DNA from: Otis tarda
Taxonomy: Eukaryota; Chordata; Aves; Otidiformes; Otididae
Assembly: GCA_026413225.1 (NCBI GenBank)
Contig: CM048552.1
Location: forward strand, 214,916,553 to 214,980,552
Length of the DNA: 64,000 nucleotides
Direction: 5' to 3'
Shown: one piece after another, positions 23,472-33,392 of the stretch
Numbering within the stretch: the stretch's first letter is position 1
How the letters are laid out: every line of letters starts with the position of its first letter
Notes under the pieces: model-generated
What the model was told of the DNA's origin: nothing
Databases searched by the model: none
Seen by the model: only the letters and a program-made list of their open reading frames with translations
Position numbers and translations under genes: made by a program

Positions 23472-26400
23472 CTGGAAGGGACAAGGACAAGGACCCCCGT
23501 GTGCCTCCATCCCCCTCTCCGGCCCCGCTCCGATATCGGTGCCGTATTTTTCCCCGTTATCCAGGATTTTTCTGGATTCCCAGCCCCTCTCCCTGCTCCC
23601 CCAAATCCGTGTCACCCCAGGGTGACGCGGGGCACCGTCTCTCACCCCACTTGTCCCCAGCCAGGACGGGGCAGCCGGCGTGCAGGGTGTCCCCGTCGCC
23701 GTCCCCGTTCCTCCGCAGGTTCCACCAGAAGAGAGCCGCGTTCTGCGGAGCACAGAGGGGTTTGGCACCCCGAAACAGAGCTGGGAGCCTTGGAATTGGG
23801 GTTTGGCGCCCCGAAATAGAGCTGGGAGCTCTGGGATTGGGGTTTGGAACCCCAAAATGGGCAGGAGCCCAAGAGTTGGGGCTTGGCACCCCTAAACCAG
23901 AGCTGGGAGCTCTGGGATTGGGGTTTGGCACCCCAAAATGGGCAGGAGCCCTGGGTTTGGGGTTTGACACCCCTAAACCAGAGCTGGGAGCCCTGGGGTT
24001 GGGGTTTGACACCCCAAAACAGAGCTGGGAGCCTCGGAATTGGGGTTTGGCACCCCGAAATAGAGCTGGGAGGCCTGGGGTTGGGGTTTGGCACCCCAAA
24101 ACAGAGCTGGGAGCCTCGGAATTGGGGTTTGGCACCCCGAAATAGAGCTGGGAGCTGTGGGATTGGGGTTTTGAACCCCAAAATGGGCAGGAGCCCTGGG
24201 CTTGGGGTTTAACACCCCTAAACCAGAGCTGGGAGGCCTGAAATTGGGGTTTGACACCCCAAAACAGAGCTGGCAGCCTCAGAATCGGGGTTTGGCACCC
24301 TGAAATAGAGCTGGGAGCCCTGGGGTTGGGGTTTGGCACCCCAAAATGGGCAGGAGCCCAAGGGTTGGGGCCTGGAACCCCTAAACCAGAGCTGGGGGCC
24401 CTGGGGTTGGGGTTTGGCACCCCAAAACAGAGCTGGGAGCTGTGGGATCGGAGTTTGACACCCCCTCAGGGGAGCCAGGAGCCCCGTGGCTTGGGTTTGT
24501 CACCCCAAAATAGAGCTGGGAGCCCCAAGACTGGATTTTGGCATCCCAAAACACGGACGGGAGCCCCAGGGTTGGGGTTTGGAACCCCAAAACAGAGCTG
24601 AGAGCACCGGAACTGAGGTTTGGCACCCCAAACCAGAGGCGGGAGCCCTGGGGTTGAGGTTTGGCACCCTCACCTTAACCACGGGCACGCTGAAGTTGCC
24701 GTAGATGAAGGCGGTGGAGCCGCCGGCCTCCACCGCGCTCAGCTGGAAAAGGAACGAAAATATGAGCCGCAACCCCCCCCTTCCCCTCCCCCTGTGACAG
24801 GGCTGCTTTGCACGGGGAAACTGAGGCACAGAACCTCCCAGCTCCAACCCCGTTCACTCTGAACCCTACTGATGACCGTGCAGGTGCGATCTCTCCGGGC
24901 CTGGAAAGAAGGGAGGACTCACGTAGATCATGACGGTGGCGATCCTGTTGCCCGACTTCATTCTGTAAAGGGGGCTCTTCCTGGACTGCCCCAAGAGCGA
25001 GGGGGTGGGGACAGTCAGTCCACCAGCCCAATGACCACCCCAGGGACCCCTCCTGGGCACCATCCCAGGGATCACCTCCAGGAACATCTGAGGGACCATC
25101 CCAGAGACCACCCACCCTGGGAAACACACCAAGGACCACCCCAGGGACCCCTCCTGGTCACCATCTCAGGGATCACTATGGGAGACCACCTCCAGGAACA
25201 CCTGAGGGACCAGCTCAGAGACCACCCACCCTGGGAACCACCCCAGGGACCCTTCCTGGTCACCATCTCAGGGATCACTATGGGAGACCACCTCCAGGAA
25301 CATCTGAGGGACCAGCCCAGAGACCACCCACCCTGGGAACCACTCCAGGGACCCTTTCTGGTCACCAACCCAGGGATCACTACAGAGGAGGACCTCCAGG
25401 AACATCTGAGGGACTAGCCCAGAGACCACCCCAGGGACCACCCTGGTGACCATCTGAGACACCACCCCAGGAACCATCCCAGCATCACCCCAAGAGCACC
25501 ACAGGAACCACCCCGTGACCACCTAAGCAGCTCCCTGACCGTGGCGTGGTCGAAGTGTGGCTCGTAGTGGCCTCCCAACCCATAGTTGACCACCTGCAGG
25601 TACTCGGCGTAGGGTGGCCGCAGATCCAGGCCGGTGACGGCGGCGATGCGCTGCTCCAACACCCGCACCACCGGGTCGGCCGTGTCCTTCAACCAGGCGC
25701 TGCAGGAGCACCCCACCTTCAGTAACCCCCCCGAATTCACGCATGGGTGGGCTGGGTGTGGAGGACCCAAGCCTCCCCAGCATGACTTCACTGCCACCTT
25801 GGTGGTGGCAATGGGGCCATAGTGGTCCCGCTGGCTGGGGGACAAGGGATGGGGTGGCTTCTACCTCTTGCTTATCCGGTACTCGGCTTTCTGCTGCTTC
25901 TCCCCAGAGGCGACCACGGACCTCTGCAGCTGGAGGACACATGGTGGGGAGGGATGTTGCTGCAGATGGGGACCCCCCACACCAAGCAGGGACCCCAGTC
26001 GGGGTCCAAACTGGTGGGTTTGTACCAGCTGGTTGCCAAACATCCCCACCCAAAGATGTCCCACCAGGGTGGTGGAAGCAGTGACGGCAGGTGGATCCAA
26101 CGCGGTTGGGTGTCACCAAACCAAACCTGGCTGGGAAGGGGTTGAGGTGCATGCATGGACCTGGTTTCACCCCAGAATCTTTCGAGGGGCTCAGGTGGAG
26201 CTAAGCTGGGCTTATCCCCCACCACGGTCTCTCTGAAGAAGGGTTTGGCTAAGCCCCAGCTTAAAACCCCTCCTATCTCTGCATGCCCACGGTGGTCCAC
26301 CCTAGGCCACCAGCTCTTGGGGCACCCTTCTCCAGGAGATGGACACCCCTGGGGCCGCGGCCAGCTCACCCAGGGCCCTGCCAACCCTTTGATGGTCTCA

Positions 26401-29400
26401 GCCTCGGCGTCGCTGATGAAGTCGTGGTACAAAGCCACGTAGGGTCGGATCTGGACCATCTCCTTCTTGGCGGGCTGGAGAAGGAGGTAGGGGCTGCCGT
26501 TGGTCTCGTAGGAGCAGCCGAGGTGTGGGAGACGCTCCGGGGCCAACTGGGGAGAGAAAGGACCGAGGAGGGCGTAAAGGGGGGGACAGCGGTGGGGTGG
26601 GGGACCACGGGACCCACCCCGTCAGTCCCACCTGCCCTGCCGGGCGCTGGCACAGCTCCTCGTAGGCGTCGCGGCTCTGCAGGCGGGTGCCGTTGGGGCG
26701 TCGCAGGGGTTCGGCGCTCGCCGCCCTCCCCGTCTCCAGCAGCTTCTCATACTTGGCCACGTTCTTCACCACCCTTCGGTTACTGGGGTCTGCCGGAGAG
26801 CTGGTGTCACCCGAAACGCCGCGTCCCCATCACCCCCCAGTCCCTGGAGAATTACCCCACGTGGGGGCAAGAAATGGGGTGAGGGGGGCTGGTGCCATGC
26901 ACAGGTGATGGGGACAACCCAAAACCTCTCCCCTTCTCCTGCCCCACCTACCATAGTGGAGAAACTCCCTGGAGAGCGTCAAGGCGTGGGAGACGTTTCC
27001 AGCCTGGAGGAGGGGAGCGGAGAGCCCGTGAGCATCCCCCTGTCCACGGTTCAGCTCCACCGGGCACTGGGGTGACTGGGATGGGACTCGCAGCCGTACC
27101 ATGAAGTAGGAGAAGGCGAGATGGTCCAGAGCATCCTCCAGGCTGCTCCGGTCCTCGGGGTTCCAGCTGCCGTAGGAGAGGCGGAAGAGGTCGACAGCCT
27201 CCTCCAGCCACGCGATGGAGTGGTAGTAGTCGCCCGTGTCGTAGGCCACCTGCGAGGCAGCGCGTGGCCCGGACCCGCCGGCTGGGCCAGCCTGGCCTGC
27301 GTCCCATCCCATCCTCTCCCCTCCCGTACCACCCCATTCCATCCCATCCCCACCCATATCTCCTCCTGACCATCCCATCCCTTCTCATCCCGTCCTATCA
27401 CCATCTTCATCCCAATCCCACCCCATCCCCTCCCATCCTGTCCCTACCTTGTCCCATCCTGTCCTGTCCCGTCACGTCCCATTCTGTCCCATCCCCATCC
27501 CATTCTGTCCCCATGCCATGCCATCCCATGGCAATTCCCGCCCATCCTGTCCCATCACATCCTAGAATCATGGAATAGTTTGGGTGGGAAGGGACCTTTA
27601 AAGGTCATCCTGTTGCTTTCCTATTCCCATTCCCTCCCATGCCATTTCCATCCTGTCCTATCCCTTCCTTTCCTGTCCCATCCATCCTGCTCCATCCCCA
27701 TTTCAATTTCCAACTCCGTCTCCATTTCCACCATCTTCATCTCCTTCTCCACCTGCACCTCCATCTCATCCCATCCCATGCCATCCCATCCCCATCCTGT
27801 CCCATCCCTTCCTTCCCTGTCCCATTCATCCTCTCCATCCCCATTTCCATCTCCATCTTCGTCTCCATGTCCATCATCTTCATCTTCATCTCTATCTGCA
27901 CCTCCATCCCATCCCATCCCATCCCATCCCATCCCATCCCATCCCATCCCATCCCATCCCATTCCATCCCATCCCATCCTATCCTATCCTATCCCATCCC
28001 ATTCTCTCATCCCATCCCATCCTATCTCATTCCATCCCATCATGTCCCATCTCATCATGTCCCATCTCATCCTGTCCCATCCCATCCTGTCCCATCCCAA
28101 TCCCATGCTATCCCATCCCATCCCCATCCGCATCCCATCCCCATCCCATCCCATCCCATCCATCCCATTGTCTCATCTCATCCCATCCCATCCCATCCCA
28201 CCCCATCCCCATCCCATCCCACCCCATCCCATCCCATCGCATCCCCATCCCATCGCATCCCATCCCCATCCCCATCCCATCCCCATCCCCATCCCATCCC
28301 ATCTCATCCCCATCCCATCCCATCCCCATCCCATCCCATCTCATCCCCATCCCATCCCATCCCCATCCCATCCCATCCCCATCCCCATCCCATCTCATCC
28401 CCATCCCATCTCATCCCATCCCCATCCCATCTCATCCCATCCCCATTCCATCCCCATCCCATCCCACCCCATCCCATCTCATCCCCATCCCAGCCCCATC
28501 CCACCCCATCCCCACCCCATCCCCATCCCAGCCCCATCCCACCCCATCCCCAGTCCATCCCCATCCCACCCCATCCCATCCCCATCCCATCCCATCCCAC
28601 CCCATCCCACCCCATCCCATCCCCATCCCACCCCATCCCATCCCCACCCCATCCCCACCCCATCTCAGCCCACCCCACCCCACGCTCTGACCCTTTTACC
28701 CCCGGGCAGGAGCTAACCCCAAAACCAATGTCCATCCCTATGGAAGCAACATCCCAGGCTGGAAAATCTTTATGGGGGGTGACGGGGCTCACCCTCACCT
28801 TTCCCACGTGGAAGCAGTCGTCGGCGGAGAGGGAGACGCGCCGGCCGGGGCTGTAGAGGGGCGGGCGGCCTGCGCCGGCTCGCTGGAAGACGCCGTTGGC
28901 CATGCCCTTGACGCTGAGCGCGTAGACGTCCTGCAGCCGCATCAGCGCCCGGGCGGCCCCATCCAGGTCCTCGGCTCCGGGCAGCTCCTGCTCCACCTCC
29001 TTGAAGCCGGCACGGAGCGCTGGTGGGGGGAACAGGGTGCGGGGGGGGGGTGTGTGTTAATGAGATTTTGGGGTGCAATTGCATTTATCAGGTCTTCTCC
29101 ACCTCCAGGGACCTCACATGCTGCTCCTCCACCCGTTCCCCGGCTCCTCCACCCATTACCCTCCTTCTCCACCTGTTCTCCCGCTCCTCCGCCCGTTCTC
29201 CCGCTCCTCCACCCGTTCTCCCGCTCCTCCATCCATTCTCCCGCTCCTCCACCCGTTCTCCCGCTCCTCCACCCGTTCTCCCGCTCCTCCACCTCTTCTC
29301 CTGCTCCTCCACCCATTACCTTGCTTCTCCACCTGTTCTCCCACTCCTCTGCCTGTTCTCCTGCTCCTCCCGCTTCTCCACCTGTTCTCCCACTTCTCCA

Positions 29401-31676
29401 CCCGTTCTCCCGCTCCTCCATCCATTCTCCCGCTTCTCCATTTGTTCTCCTGCTCCTCTGCCTGTTCTGCTTCTCCACCCGTTCTCCCGCTCCTCCACCC
29501 ATTCTCCCACTCCTCTGCCTGTTCTCCTGCTCCTCTCACTTCTCCACCCATTCTCCTGCTCCTCCATTTGTTCTCCCGCTCCTCCACCTCTTCTCCTGCT
29601 TCTCCACCCATTCTCCCGCTCCTCCACCCGTTCTCCCGCTTCTCCACCCGTTCTCCCGCTTCTCCACCCGTTCTCCCACTCCTCTGCCCGTTCTCCCGCT
29701 CCTCCACCCGTTCTCCCGCTCCTCCATTTGTTGTCCCGCTCCTCCACCTCTTCTCCTGCTCCTCCACCCGTTCTCCCGCTCCTCCACCCATTCTCCTGCT
29801 CCTCCACTCATACTTCTGCTTCTTCATCTCTTCTCCTGCTCCTCCACCCATGCTCCTGCTGCTTCATCCGTTCTCCGGCTCCTCCATCCGTTCCTCTGCT
29901 CCTCCACCCATTCTCCTGCTCCTCCACCCACTCCCCATCACCCCCCAGCTCTCCCCGGGTGACACAGGGGACACACAGCCGAGCCACCCCACCCCATACC
30001 CTGGATGTTCTCGGTGGCCTCATCGCTGTAGACGATGTTGGGCCAGTCGGAGTGAAGCCGCTTGATGAGGCCGAAGGCCAACAAGGGGTTGTCCACCGAG
30101 GCCTTGGGGTCCTGGTGCAGCGCCTGGACCTTCTCGTAAAACCTACGAGGTACCCACTGGGTGACACTTGGAGTGGTGGTCCTGGGTGGTGACACCCCTG
30201 GGGTGGGGTCCGGTGGGGATGGGTTGTCCCTTGGGGACGCTGGGACCCACGTCCCCCATCCCTGGTGGGTACGTGGGGATGGGTTGTCCCTTGGAGACGC
30301 TGTGACCCACGTCCCCCATCCCTGGTGGGTACGTGGGGATGGGTTATCCCTTGGAGACGCTGTGACCCACGTCCCCCATCCCTGGTGGGTACGTGGGGAT
30401 GGGTTGTCCCTTGGGGATGCTGTGACCCACGTCCCCCATCCCTGGTGGGTACGTGGGGATGGGTTGTAGCTTGGGGACGCTGTGACCCACGTCCCCCATC
30501 CCTGGTGGGTACGTGGGGATGGGTTGTCCCTTGGGGACACTGTGACCCGTGTCCCCCATCCCTGGTGGGTACGTGGGGATGGGTTGTCCCTTGGGGATGC
30601 TGTGACCCACATCCCCCATCCCTGGTGGGTACGTGGGGATGGGTTGTCCCTTGGGGATGCTGTGACCCACGTCCCCCATCCCTGGTGGGTACGTGGGGAT
30701 GGGTTGTAGCTTGGGGACGCTGTGACCCGTGTCCCCCATCCCTGGTGGGTACGTGGGGATGGGTTGTCCCTTGGGGATGCTGTGACCCACATCCCCCATC
30801 CCTGGTGGGTACGTGGGGATGGGTTGTCCCTTGGGGATGCTGTGACCCACATCCCCCATCCCTGGTGGGTACGTGGGGATGGGTTGTCCCTTGGGGACAC
30901 TGTGACCCACGTCCCCCATCCCTGATGGAGATGGCCTGTGCCTTGGGGACACCGTCACCCACGCCCTCCATCCCGGGTGGGGATGACCCGCGCCCGGGGC
31001 ACGCTGTCACCCACGCCCCCCATCCCGGGTGGGGATGACCTGCACCCAGGACACGCCGTCACCCACGCCCCCCATCCCGGGTGGGAATGACCCATGCCCA
31101 GGACACGCCGTCACCCACGCCCCCCATCCCGGGTGGGGATGACCCACGCCCGGGACACACCGTCACCCACGCCCCTAGTCCCCAGCCCAGGTTTGGGGGG
31201 GGGGTTGAACCCAACTCCCTCCCTCCTGGAGCACGGTTGTGGGGGGAGCGTGAGCAGCGTCCGGGCCGCGCTCCCCACCCCCCCACCCCCCCCCCACGCT
31301 CCCATTGTCACGCACCCCCAAAAATTGGGTGCTGGGGCGGGGGGGGGGTGGGCTGAGTCACCCCCTCCCTACCAGGCCAGCACGCACCCCTGCGGGTGCC
31401 TGTGCGGGGGGGTGTGTGTGTGGGGGGGGGTGGGATGCTCCCGGGGCTCCGTGGCAGCGCCCACGCGTGACCGCGGCGCGGGGTGACCGGTACCTGGCGA
31501 GGCGGCGCAGGCGCGCGCTCTCGAGGCGCAGGTAGGCGCGCAGCCGGCGGAGCAGGCGACCCTCGGGTCCTAGCGCCCGCCGCACGCTCAGCACCGCCGT
31601 GTAGGTCTCGGCCGGGCCGGGGGGGGAACAGCGCCCCCAGCACCCCCAGCACCCCCAGCACCCCCAGCCCCCGCAT
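23401..31676 (-). CDS. P4HA3: Prolyl 4-hydroxylase subunit alpha-3, all 13 exons
   Basis: ER-lumenal 2-oxoglutarate/Fe(II) dioxygenase subunit that pairs with protein disulfide isomerase (P4HB) and hydroxylates proline in collagen Xaa-Pro-Gly. Exons, gene order: 31494-31676, 30000-30142, 28799-29019, 27100-27249, 26952-27003, 26632-26789, 26370-26546, 25865-25929, 25540-25699, 24923-24985, 24674-24742, 23646-23742, 23401-23471. Seen: hydrophobic signal peptide, the N-terminal and peptide-binding TPR regions (exons 1-5), iron ligands in HYEPHFDH (exon 9) and DTLHAGCPV (exon 12), the 2-oxoglutarate lysine in GDKW, and Asn-X-Ser/Thr sites NVS, NGT and NFS. Exon lengths sum to 1609, one more than a multiple of 3; the extra base maps to an 8-C run at 31619-31626. 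Without it the length would be 535 aa, against 544 in human. Confidence 0.96.
23646..23742 (-). CDS. P4HA3: P4HA3 exon 12 (second iron His, 2-oxoglutarate Lys)
   Basis: Encodes NAALFWWNLRRNGDGDG then DTLHAGCPVLAGDKW. His of TLHAG and Lys of GDKW are the expected iron and cosubstrate ligands. Acceptor tccgcag, donor gtgaga. Confidence 0.96.
23757..24668. repeat. About 41 bp minisatellite filling P4HA3 intron 11
   Basis: Some 22 imperfect copies of a unit like ggtttggcaccccaaaatag + agctgggagcc + tggggttgg, with subtypes that carry atgggcaggagccc instead. The array occupies nearly the whole 931 bp intron, reaching within about 6 bp of the exon 11 donor. Confidence 0.93.
24674..24742 (-). CDS. 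P4HA3: P4HA3 exon 11
   Basis: 23 codons: LSAVEAGGSTAFIYGNFS then VPVVK; NFS is a potential N-glycosylation site. Acceptor ttccag, donor gtgagg, which sits directly against a minisatellite. Confidence 0.95.
24923..24985 (-). CDS. P4HA3: P4HA3 exon 10
   Basis: 21 codons: SRKSPLYRMKSGNRIATVMI then Y. Acceptor ggggcag, donor gtgagt. Confidence 0.95.
25030..25525. repeat. About 105 bp tandem repeat in P4HA3 intron 9
   Basis: About five diverged copies built on ccaccccagggaccc, ggtcaccatctcagggatca and ctccaggaacatctgaggga, with shorter ccaccccagg subunits inside. Confidence 0.85.
25540..25699 (-). CDS. P4HA3: P4HA3 exon 9 (iron ligands His-X-Asp)
   Basis: Encodes AWLKDTADPVV, TGLDLRPPYAEYLQVVNYG and HYEPHFDHAT. 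HFD supplies the first His and the Asp iron ligands. Acceptor ctgcag, donor gtcagg. Confidence 0.97.
25865..25929 (-). CDS. P4HA3: P4HA3 exon 8
   Basis: Encodes LQRSVVASGEKQQKAEYRIS and K. Acceptor ctccag, donor gtagaa. Confidence 0.95.
26370..26546 (-). CDS. P4HA3: P4HA3 exon 7
   Basis: Encodes LGCSYETNGSPYLLLQP, then MVQIRPYVALYHDFISDAEA, the entry to the catalytic domain. Acceptor ccccag, donor gtgagc. Confidence 0.96.
26632..26789 (-). CDS. P4HA3: P4HA3 exon 6
   Basis: Encodes DPSNRRVVKNVAKYEKLLE, then RRPNGTRLQSRDAYEELCQ. NGT is a potential N-glycosylation site. Acceptor ccggcag, donor gtggga. Confidence 0.95.
26952..27003 (-). CDS. P4HA3: P4HA3 exon 5
   Basis: Encodes AGNVSHALTLSREFLHY, with a potential N-glycosylation site (NVS). 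Acceptor ctccag, donor gtaggt. Confidence 0.94.
27100..27249 (-). CDS. P4HA3: P4HA3 exon 4 (TPR part)
   Basis: 50 codons: VAYDTGDYYHSIAWLEEAVD through SLEDALDHLAFSYFM, a TPR-like helical pair of the peptide-binding region. Acceptor ctcgcag, donor gtacgg. Confidence 0.96.
27302..28680. repeat. (CCCAT)n pentanucleotide array in P4HA3 intron 3
   Basis: About 1.4 kb of cccat/ccatc units, nearly pure between about 27905 and 28680, with CCCCAT and CCACC variants. A short CR1 piece interrupts it at 27563-27613. Long open frames on both strands are products of the repeat. Confidence 0.95.
27563..27613 (-). mobile_element. Short CR1 3' tip inside a CCCAT array
   Basis: About 50 bp: tagaatcatggaatag...gggaccttt. 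It interrupts the pentanucleotide array of P4HA3 intron 3, so one of the two expanded around or was inserted into the other. Confidence 0.85.
28799..29019 (-). CDS. P4HA3: P4HA3 exon 3
   Basis: Encodes LRAGFKEVEQELPGAEDLDG, ARALMRLQDVYALSVKGMA and VSLSADDCFHVGK. Acceptor caccag, donor gtgagg. Confidence 0.96.
29097..29935. repeat. 20 bp minisatellite in P4HA3 intron 2
   Basis: About 40 copies of ctcctccacccgttctcccg with scattered substitutions. Purine/pyrimidine strand asymmetry is strong. Confidence 0.93.
30000..30142 (-). CDS. P4HA3: P4HA3 exon 2
   Basis: Encodes FYEKVQALHQDPKASVDNPL, LAFGLIKRLHSDWPNIVYSD and EATENIQ. Acceptor tcgtag, donor gtatgg. Confidence 0.96.
30219..30925. repeat. 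60 bp minisatellite in P4HA3 intron 1
   Basis: About 12 copies of exactly 60 bp carrying gggtacgtggggatgggttg and gacccacgtcccccatccct, differing only at a few sites. As 60 is a multiple of 3 the array is open in several frames. Confidence 0.95.
30941..31170. repeat. Related 60-62 bp tandem units next to the 60 bp array
   Basis: About four copies built on cccatcccgggtggggatga and acgctgtcacccacgcc. They look like a diverged branch of the 60 bp family. Confidence 0.85.
31494..31676 (-). CDS. P4HA3: P4HA3 exon 1 (signal peptide; one-base frame problem)
   Basis: ATG at 31674-31676 opens MRGLGVLGVLGVLGALFPP, a signal peptide built on a 9 bp repeat. The homologous mature part, GPAETYTAVLSVRRALGPEG and LRRLRAYLRLESARLRRLA, lies in the next frame; the change falls in a run of eight Cs. 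A sequencing or assembly error in the homopolymer is most likely. Donor gtaccg. Confidence 0.85.
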
Positions 31677-31679
31677 CCG

Positions 31680-31800
31680 GCCGCCGCCGCCGCCGTCGGG
31701 AGGGGACGGGGGGGGGGGGGGGGTGGGGGAGGGAGGAGGCGCGGGGAGGCCCCGCCTTGGGTGGGGGGGGGTGAAGGGGGGGTGAGGGGGGCTGGATCCG
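31680..31800 (+). repeat. G-run region upstream of the P4HA3 start
   Basis: Contains 16 or more consecutive Gs near 31710 and further G runs at 31727-31795, a strong G-quadruplex candidate on the + strand, just upstream of the P4HA3 start codon. Confidence 0.75.
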
Positions 31801-31825
31801 CCACGCTGGCTTGGGGGGTGGTGCT

Positions 31826-33155
31826 GGTCCCCATCCTGCCCGTCCCCATCCCGGTTGTCCCCATTTTGTCCCCTGTCCCCATCCCGTCCCGTCCCCCACC
31901 CTCCCTGTCCCGTCCCCGTTCTGCTCGTCCCTGTCCCATCCTGTCCCCGTCCTCCCTGTCCCTAATTCCGCGCTGTCCCCATCTCCCTGTCCCCTTCTTG
32001 TCTGCCCCCAAACTGTCCTGTCCCCATCCTTCGCATCCGGCCCTGTCCCATCCTGTCCCCATCCTGTCCCGTGCCCACTCTGCTCGTCCCTATCCCATCC
32101 TGTCCGCGTCCTCCCTGTCCCTAATTCCGCGCTGTCCCCCTCCTGCCTGTCCCCAATTCCACGCTGTCCCCCTCCTGCCTGTCCCCATCCCGTCTGTCCC
32201 CGTGTTGGCCCCTGTCCCCATCCCATCCTGCCCCCCTCTTGTCTGTCCCCATTCTGTCCTGTCCCCTTCTTTTCTGTCCCCAATTTATCCTGTCCCCATC
32301 CTGTCCTGCCCCCACTCTTTCTGTCCCGTTCTTGTCTGTCCCCAAATTGTCCTGTCCCCATCCTGCCCTGTCCCTGCCCTGTCCCCCTCCTGCCTGTTCC
32401 CCTCCTGTTTGTCCCCCTTTTGTCCCCTCTCCCCATCCTGTCCTGTCCTCATTCTGCTTGTCCCTGTCCCATCCTGTCCCCATCCTCCCTTGTCCCTAAT
32501 TCCATGCTGTCCCCATCCTTCCTGTCCCCATTTGATGTCCTGGCCCCATCCCACCCTGCCCCTCCTCTTGTCTGTCCCCGTTTTGTCCTGTCCCCCTCCT
32601 GCCTGTCCCCATCCTGCCCTGGCCTCATCCTACTTGTCCCTGTCCCCTCTCTGTCCCTAATTCCACGCTGTTTGTCCCCATTTTGTCCTGTCCCCATCCC
32701 ATTCTGCTCCCCCTTGTCTGTCCCCATCCTGTCCTGTCGCCTTCTTGTCTGTCCCCAAACTGTCCTGTCCCCATCCTCCCCGTCCCCATCCTGCCCTGTC
32801 CCTGCCCTGTCCCCCTCCTGCCTGCTCCCCTCCTGTTTGTCCCCATTTTGTCCCCTGCCCGCATCCCATCCTATCCCCCCTTCTTGTCTGTCCCCCACCC
32901 TGTCCCATCCCCATTCTGCTTGTCCTTGTCCCATCCTGTCCCCATCCTCCCTTGTCCCTAATTCCATGCCGTCCCCATCCTATCCTGTCCCCAAACTGTC
33001 CTGTCCCCATCCTCATCCTGCCCTGTCCCCGTCCTCATCCTGCCTGTCCCCCTCCTGTTTGTCCCCATTTTATCCCCATCCCATCCTGTCCCCATCCTCC
33101 CTTGTCCCTAATTCCATGCTGTCCCCCTCCTGCCTGTCCCCCTCCCGCCTGTCCC
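31826..33155. repeat. CCTGTCCCC-rich satellite between NEU3 and P4HA3
   Basis: About 1.3 kb made of cctgtccc, catcctgtcc and ctgcctgtcc words without a single fixed period. Upstream of P4HA3 exon 1 and downstream of NEU3. Confidence 0.9.
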
Positions 33156-33386
33156 AGTGGGGCGAGGGCAATGGGTGGGGGACGTCCCGCTGGGTTCCCA
33201 CCAGCACCGCCGTCCCAGGGCGGCTGCACCCCCGCGCCGAGGGGCCAGGCCTGACCTGCGCCACGGGGGTGATGGGCGCGAGGACACCACGGGCGCGAGG
33301 ACATCACGGGCGCAAGGAGCCATCATCTCCCTCGGGATTTTTTTTTCCCCTAATATCGACTGGATTTCACTGGTTTTGGGGAGGAT

Positions 33387-33392
33387 TTTATT
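33387..33392 (-). other. NEU3: NEU3 poly(A) signal
   Basis: AATAAA on the - strand, about 560 nt after the NEU3 stop. Confidence 0.6.

Noticed and set aside
27580-28856. Open frames of 378-405 codons across the CCCAT region on the + strand
   Set aside because: They only translate the pentanucleotide repeat (SHPIP-type peptides), overlap P4HA3 exon 3 on the other strand and have no start or splice context.
28772-30192. Ser/Pro/Leu-rich open frames of 330-396 codons on the + strand
   Set aside because: Translation of the 20 bp array in P4HA3 intron 2; low complexity, antisense to a real gene.
30219-30925. Regularly spaced repeats that could be taken for a CRISPR array
   Set aside because: The 60 bp units are contiguous with no unique spacers, no cas genes are present and the genome is avian; it is a minisatellite.
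29808-31010. 400-codon open frame on the - strand (repeats of HPHVPTRDGG)
   Set aside because: Produced by the 60 bp minisatellite whose period is a multiple of three; it runs through P4HA3 exon 2 in the wrong frame.
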